Below, in pieces: positions 61,701 to 64,000 of a stretch of DNA of 64,000 nucleotides. The notes under the pieces were generated by a model, which searched no databases, was not told where the DNA came from, and was given only the letters and a program-made list of their open reading frames with translations. Positions within the stretch are counted from its first letter, which is position 1. The number at the start of each line of letters is the position of its first letter. Source of the DNA: Temnothorax longispinosus (lineage: Eukaryota > Arthropoda > Insecta > Hymenoptera > Formicidae); NCBI RefSeq assembly GCF_030848805.1, contig NC_092369.1, positions 10,887,199 to 10,951,198 on the forward strand, in the 5' to 3' direction. The position numbers and the translations under genes are program-made.

Positions 61701-63591
61701 CACCGGTGTATGGTGTCGACGAGGCAAGAGGGGGCTGGGGGGAGGGAGAACATGGTTCTACGGCCGTGCCTGCAGCATTGCAAGGCCGCACCGCAACCGC
61801 GAGAAACCGGCCAGAAGAAGAGGAAGTGCCCGGAGTGGGAGTGACGGAGCGCGAGATGGAACGCGAGGAGAAGCGAGCGAGAAGCCTTCATCAGGCATAG
61901 GAAGGGACCGCACAGAGCGTGAAAGACAGGGACGGAGCGCGGCCGCGAAGAAAGGAGAGAGAGGGAGAAAGAGGAAGTGTGTATTCGGACACGTCACCCT
62001 GCCATTGTTGCGCCTGGCAGAAGCGGAATGCGTAAATCACCGACCCCCCGGCCGCCTTTTTCTCTTCTCCGCGTTACATAACTAATTCAAGTCTGTGTAC
62101 CGCTCGGCACTCGTGCGAGCGCAGTTTTGTTTATACGCAGTTTGTCAGCCGTTCCCTCGCGGGAGGAAGAATGTCACTTGTTAGATTTATGAAATTGATT
62201 TATAATTAATTTAATTTCGAGATTAGCTCTTTGACCGTTTGTCCGTTTTTACGGGACGAATCCCGATGATTCGCTACGGTAGAGGTGCAGTAATAGTATT
62301 CTCGAGATTAATGATTTTATAAATACGGATACGTGCTACGTCACTTTGAAGTCAGAGGACTCCTCCGTGGAAGACTAACGGTAACGGCGCGCTCAGGTTC
62401 TTCTACCCACTCTCCCCCAATATCTTTTTCAAATCATCGAAGCGGAAGCTCTATGGAGCGCTCATTGTTCTCGGTTGAGAGGCGAGATAAAACTTACGTG
62501 GGCAAAGAGTGGGCGAGAGTGTCTCTAATCAAGTCGGGAGATACGTGTGCGGAATCCTACGTCCCGTCCGTTATAGCACGCTGACGTTTCTGTTTTTTCT
62601 TCTTTTTTTTTTAATCTTGCTTCGCTCGCGGTAAGCGGAAGCGGCTTTTTCCCTAGAGACAGGTGTAAAATGATAGCCGTCGCCACGGGCGTATCTCGCT
62701 TCCGTTGCGTAGCGCGGTGAGGTGTCGATTGTTAAACATAAATTTCGATATTTGACGTAGAATCAACCGGGTGGGGTTCGCCGCGACAGGATGTTAAAAC
62801 TCGCGGATCCCCTGATGTATCGCGACGCGAACAAATTTGTTCGCGGTGCCGCGCGGTGCGCGACTGGGAAACCCATTCATTCACGTATGTTGCGCATCGC
62901 CTGAATTTCATCTCTCCGCCGATGAGCAACGCCGAGCGCAATATCACGTTAATAAGAAGCGCATGTGTGGAAAACAGGTTACGAGGAGCGCTCCGCGCTC
63001 TAATCTCGTTTGTCCGCCTAGCTATACGCAGTGCCGAGTGCCGAGCCGTGCCGCGAGATCTGACGCGCGTTCGCAGGAAACGCGGCCGTAGCCGCGATAA
63101 GATGACTCTTCAACGAGTCCGGAGTCGCTGCGCTCGCTTGCTGCGACTCCGATGCGCGCACGATGCATATCGTCGGCAGTCGCGTGTAATGTTATGCAAT
63201 TCATTTGGAGGGTCGGCTTACACGCGCGAGTGCGCCGAGGGGAGGTGGGCCGATAAAGGCAGGGCAGAAAATAAAAGAGGGACATGAGGCCGAAGAGAGC
63301 CTCTATCTATCGGCTCTTACTCGGAACGGGAGGATATGTCTACTCCTAGTCTCTCCCCGCGCGTATCGCTCATAGCTGAAGTCCTCTTTTCTCGTCGCTT
63401 TCCTCTTTCTCTCTTTCTCTCTCTTTATCGTTTTCTCCTTTCCGATTCTGCCTCGTAGCTCCGCGCACGGTCAACACATTGCTCGCTAACACGTCCGCGC
63501 TAACTCGCGGTTACCTAACACTGATACGCAGCCGGGGATACGGGTTCGCTCGTCACGTAATATATCCGCCTATCGTTAATTTCTCGAACAA

Positions 63592-63648
63592 CGACTCATA
63601 ACGAGTCTCGGGGAGTAATTCGAATACCCTCGAGACTCGTTATCGTCG
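63592..63648. repeat. Hairpin with stem of about 20 bp
   Basis: ATAACGAGTCTCGGGG-like sequence (63592-63612) pairs with CCCTCGAGACTCGTTATCGTCG (63627-63648, last bases included loosely) with one or two mismatches around a 14-nt loop. The GC-rich stem is stable. Candidate small-RNA hairpin or element remnant; no known miRNA is recognised. Confidence 0.55.
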
Positions 63649-64000
63649 AAAAGCGCACCTCGGTCGCTGGATCATTGCGCCTCTCGATGCTTTTGTTTTT
63701 TGGCGATGCAATATCGGTCGGCGCGTATCGCGCGCTATCGTGCCACCGACCAGAGATATCCCTGATGGTACTCGTCACGGCAGCGCGGGCGGTGGCGGGG
63801 CGCGCGGAGCGAGGAAGCGTCCGCTCGTATAATTCATTATTTAGATCAGGGAGGGAAAAGGGGAATAGTCGTGGGGACGGGTTCATTAAGGCCGGGACGG
63901 GACGCGCGCGTCGCGCTCGGTTTAATCGGATGAGCACGGATCGCGATTGACACGAGGGAGGAGGCACGGAGCAGGAGGTCCGACGTGACGTCGGATAAAT

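Larger units (their letters stand above)
60555..64000. other. Strongly GC/CpG-rich non-coding region
   Basis: No supported gene. Overlapping open frames of 100-171 codons on both strands are low-complexity products of purine/pyrimidine tracts and GCC runs. It holds a purine-rich tract (61167-61480), a GCC/GCG run (61616-61700), hairpins (61532-61573, 63119-63150, 63592-63648) and a CT run (63402-63426). CpG density and tracts would suit a promoter-proximal region, but no promoter can be assigned. Confidence 0.55.

Overview
This is a non-coding stretch of a eukaryotic nuclear genome, most likely an insect and plausibly a hymenopteran such as an ant. The organism call is an inference. It rests on abundant undepleted CpG in GC-rich blocks that alternate sharply with AT-rich blocks, on many (CT)n/(GA)n microsatellites, on short TA-flanked inverted-repeat elements of mariner type, and on a decayed mariner-like transposase of the kind common in ants. 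I find no intact protein-coding gene, rRNA or tRNA gene, and no prokaryotic gene organisation. The longest open frames (up to about 200 codons) run through microsatellites or pyrimidine tracts, exist on both strands at once, or resemble no family I know. The window therefore looks like one very large intron or a gene desert.

Layout. From 1 to about 3.9 kb the sequence is mixed with two CT tracts. From about 4 to 12.3 kb it is AT-rich and carries a fold-back (3986-4102), a composite TA-flanked element (7104-7356), the mariner transposase relic (7500-7945, minus strand), a GC-rich patch with a perfect palindrome (8500-8850), and a short MITE with near-perfect arms (11873-12002). At 13-14.8 kb there are long pyrimidine tracts around two identical octamer-type boxes. 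From 15 to 19 kb it is AT-rich with a palindrome-structured element (18549-18764). From 19.6 to 25.5 kb it is GC- and CpG-rich with TG/CG repeats. From 25.5 to 37 kb it is mixed, with a fold-back (27796-27902), a three-unit minisatellite (28128-28402), GA/CT tracts and a Helitron-like element (33182-33445). From 37 to 56 kb it alternates, with two very tight hairpins (43275-43352 and 47226-47280), a candidate recursive splice site (51230/51231) and a Tc1-like short element (55123-55322). From 57 to 64 kb it is strongly GC- and CpG-rich, with homopurine/homopyrimidine tracts, a GCC/GCG run and one 360-bp MITE (60195-60554).

How it fits together. The content is mobile-element debris, simple repeats and candidate regulatory DNA. 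The most informative functional signal is at 51230/51231: a polypyrimidine tract and AG joined directly to a GTAAG donor, the signature of recursive splicing in long insect introns. If real, the window is part of a very long intron transcribed on the plus strand. The pyrimidine tracts, CpG blocks and repeated octamer boxes are reasonable places to look for cis-regulation, but the sequence alone does not prove it.
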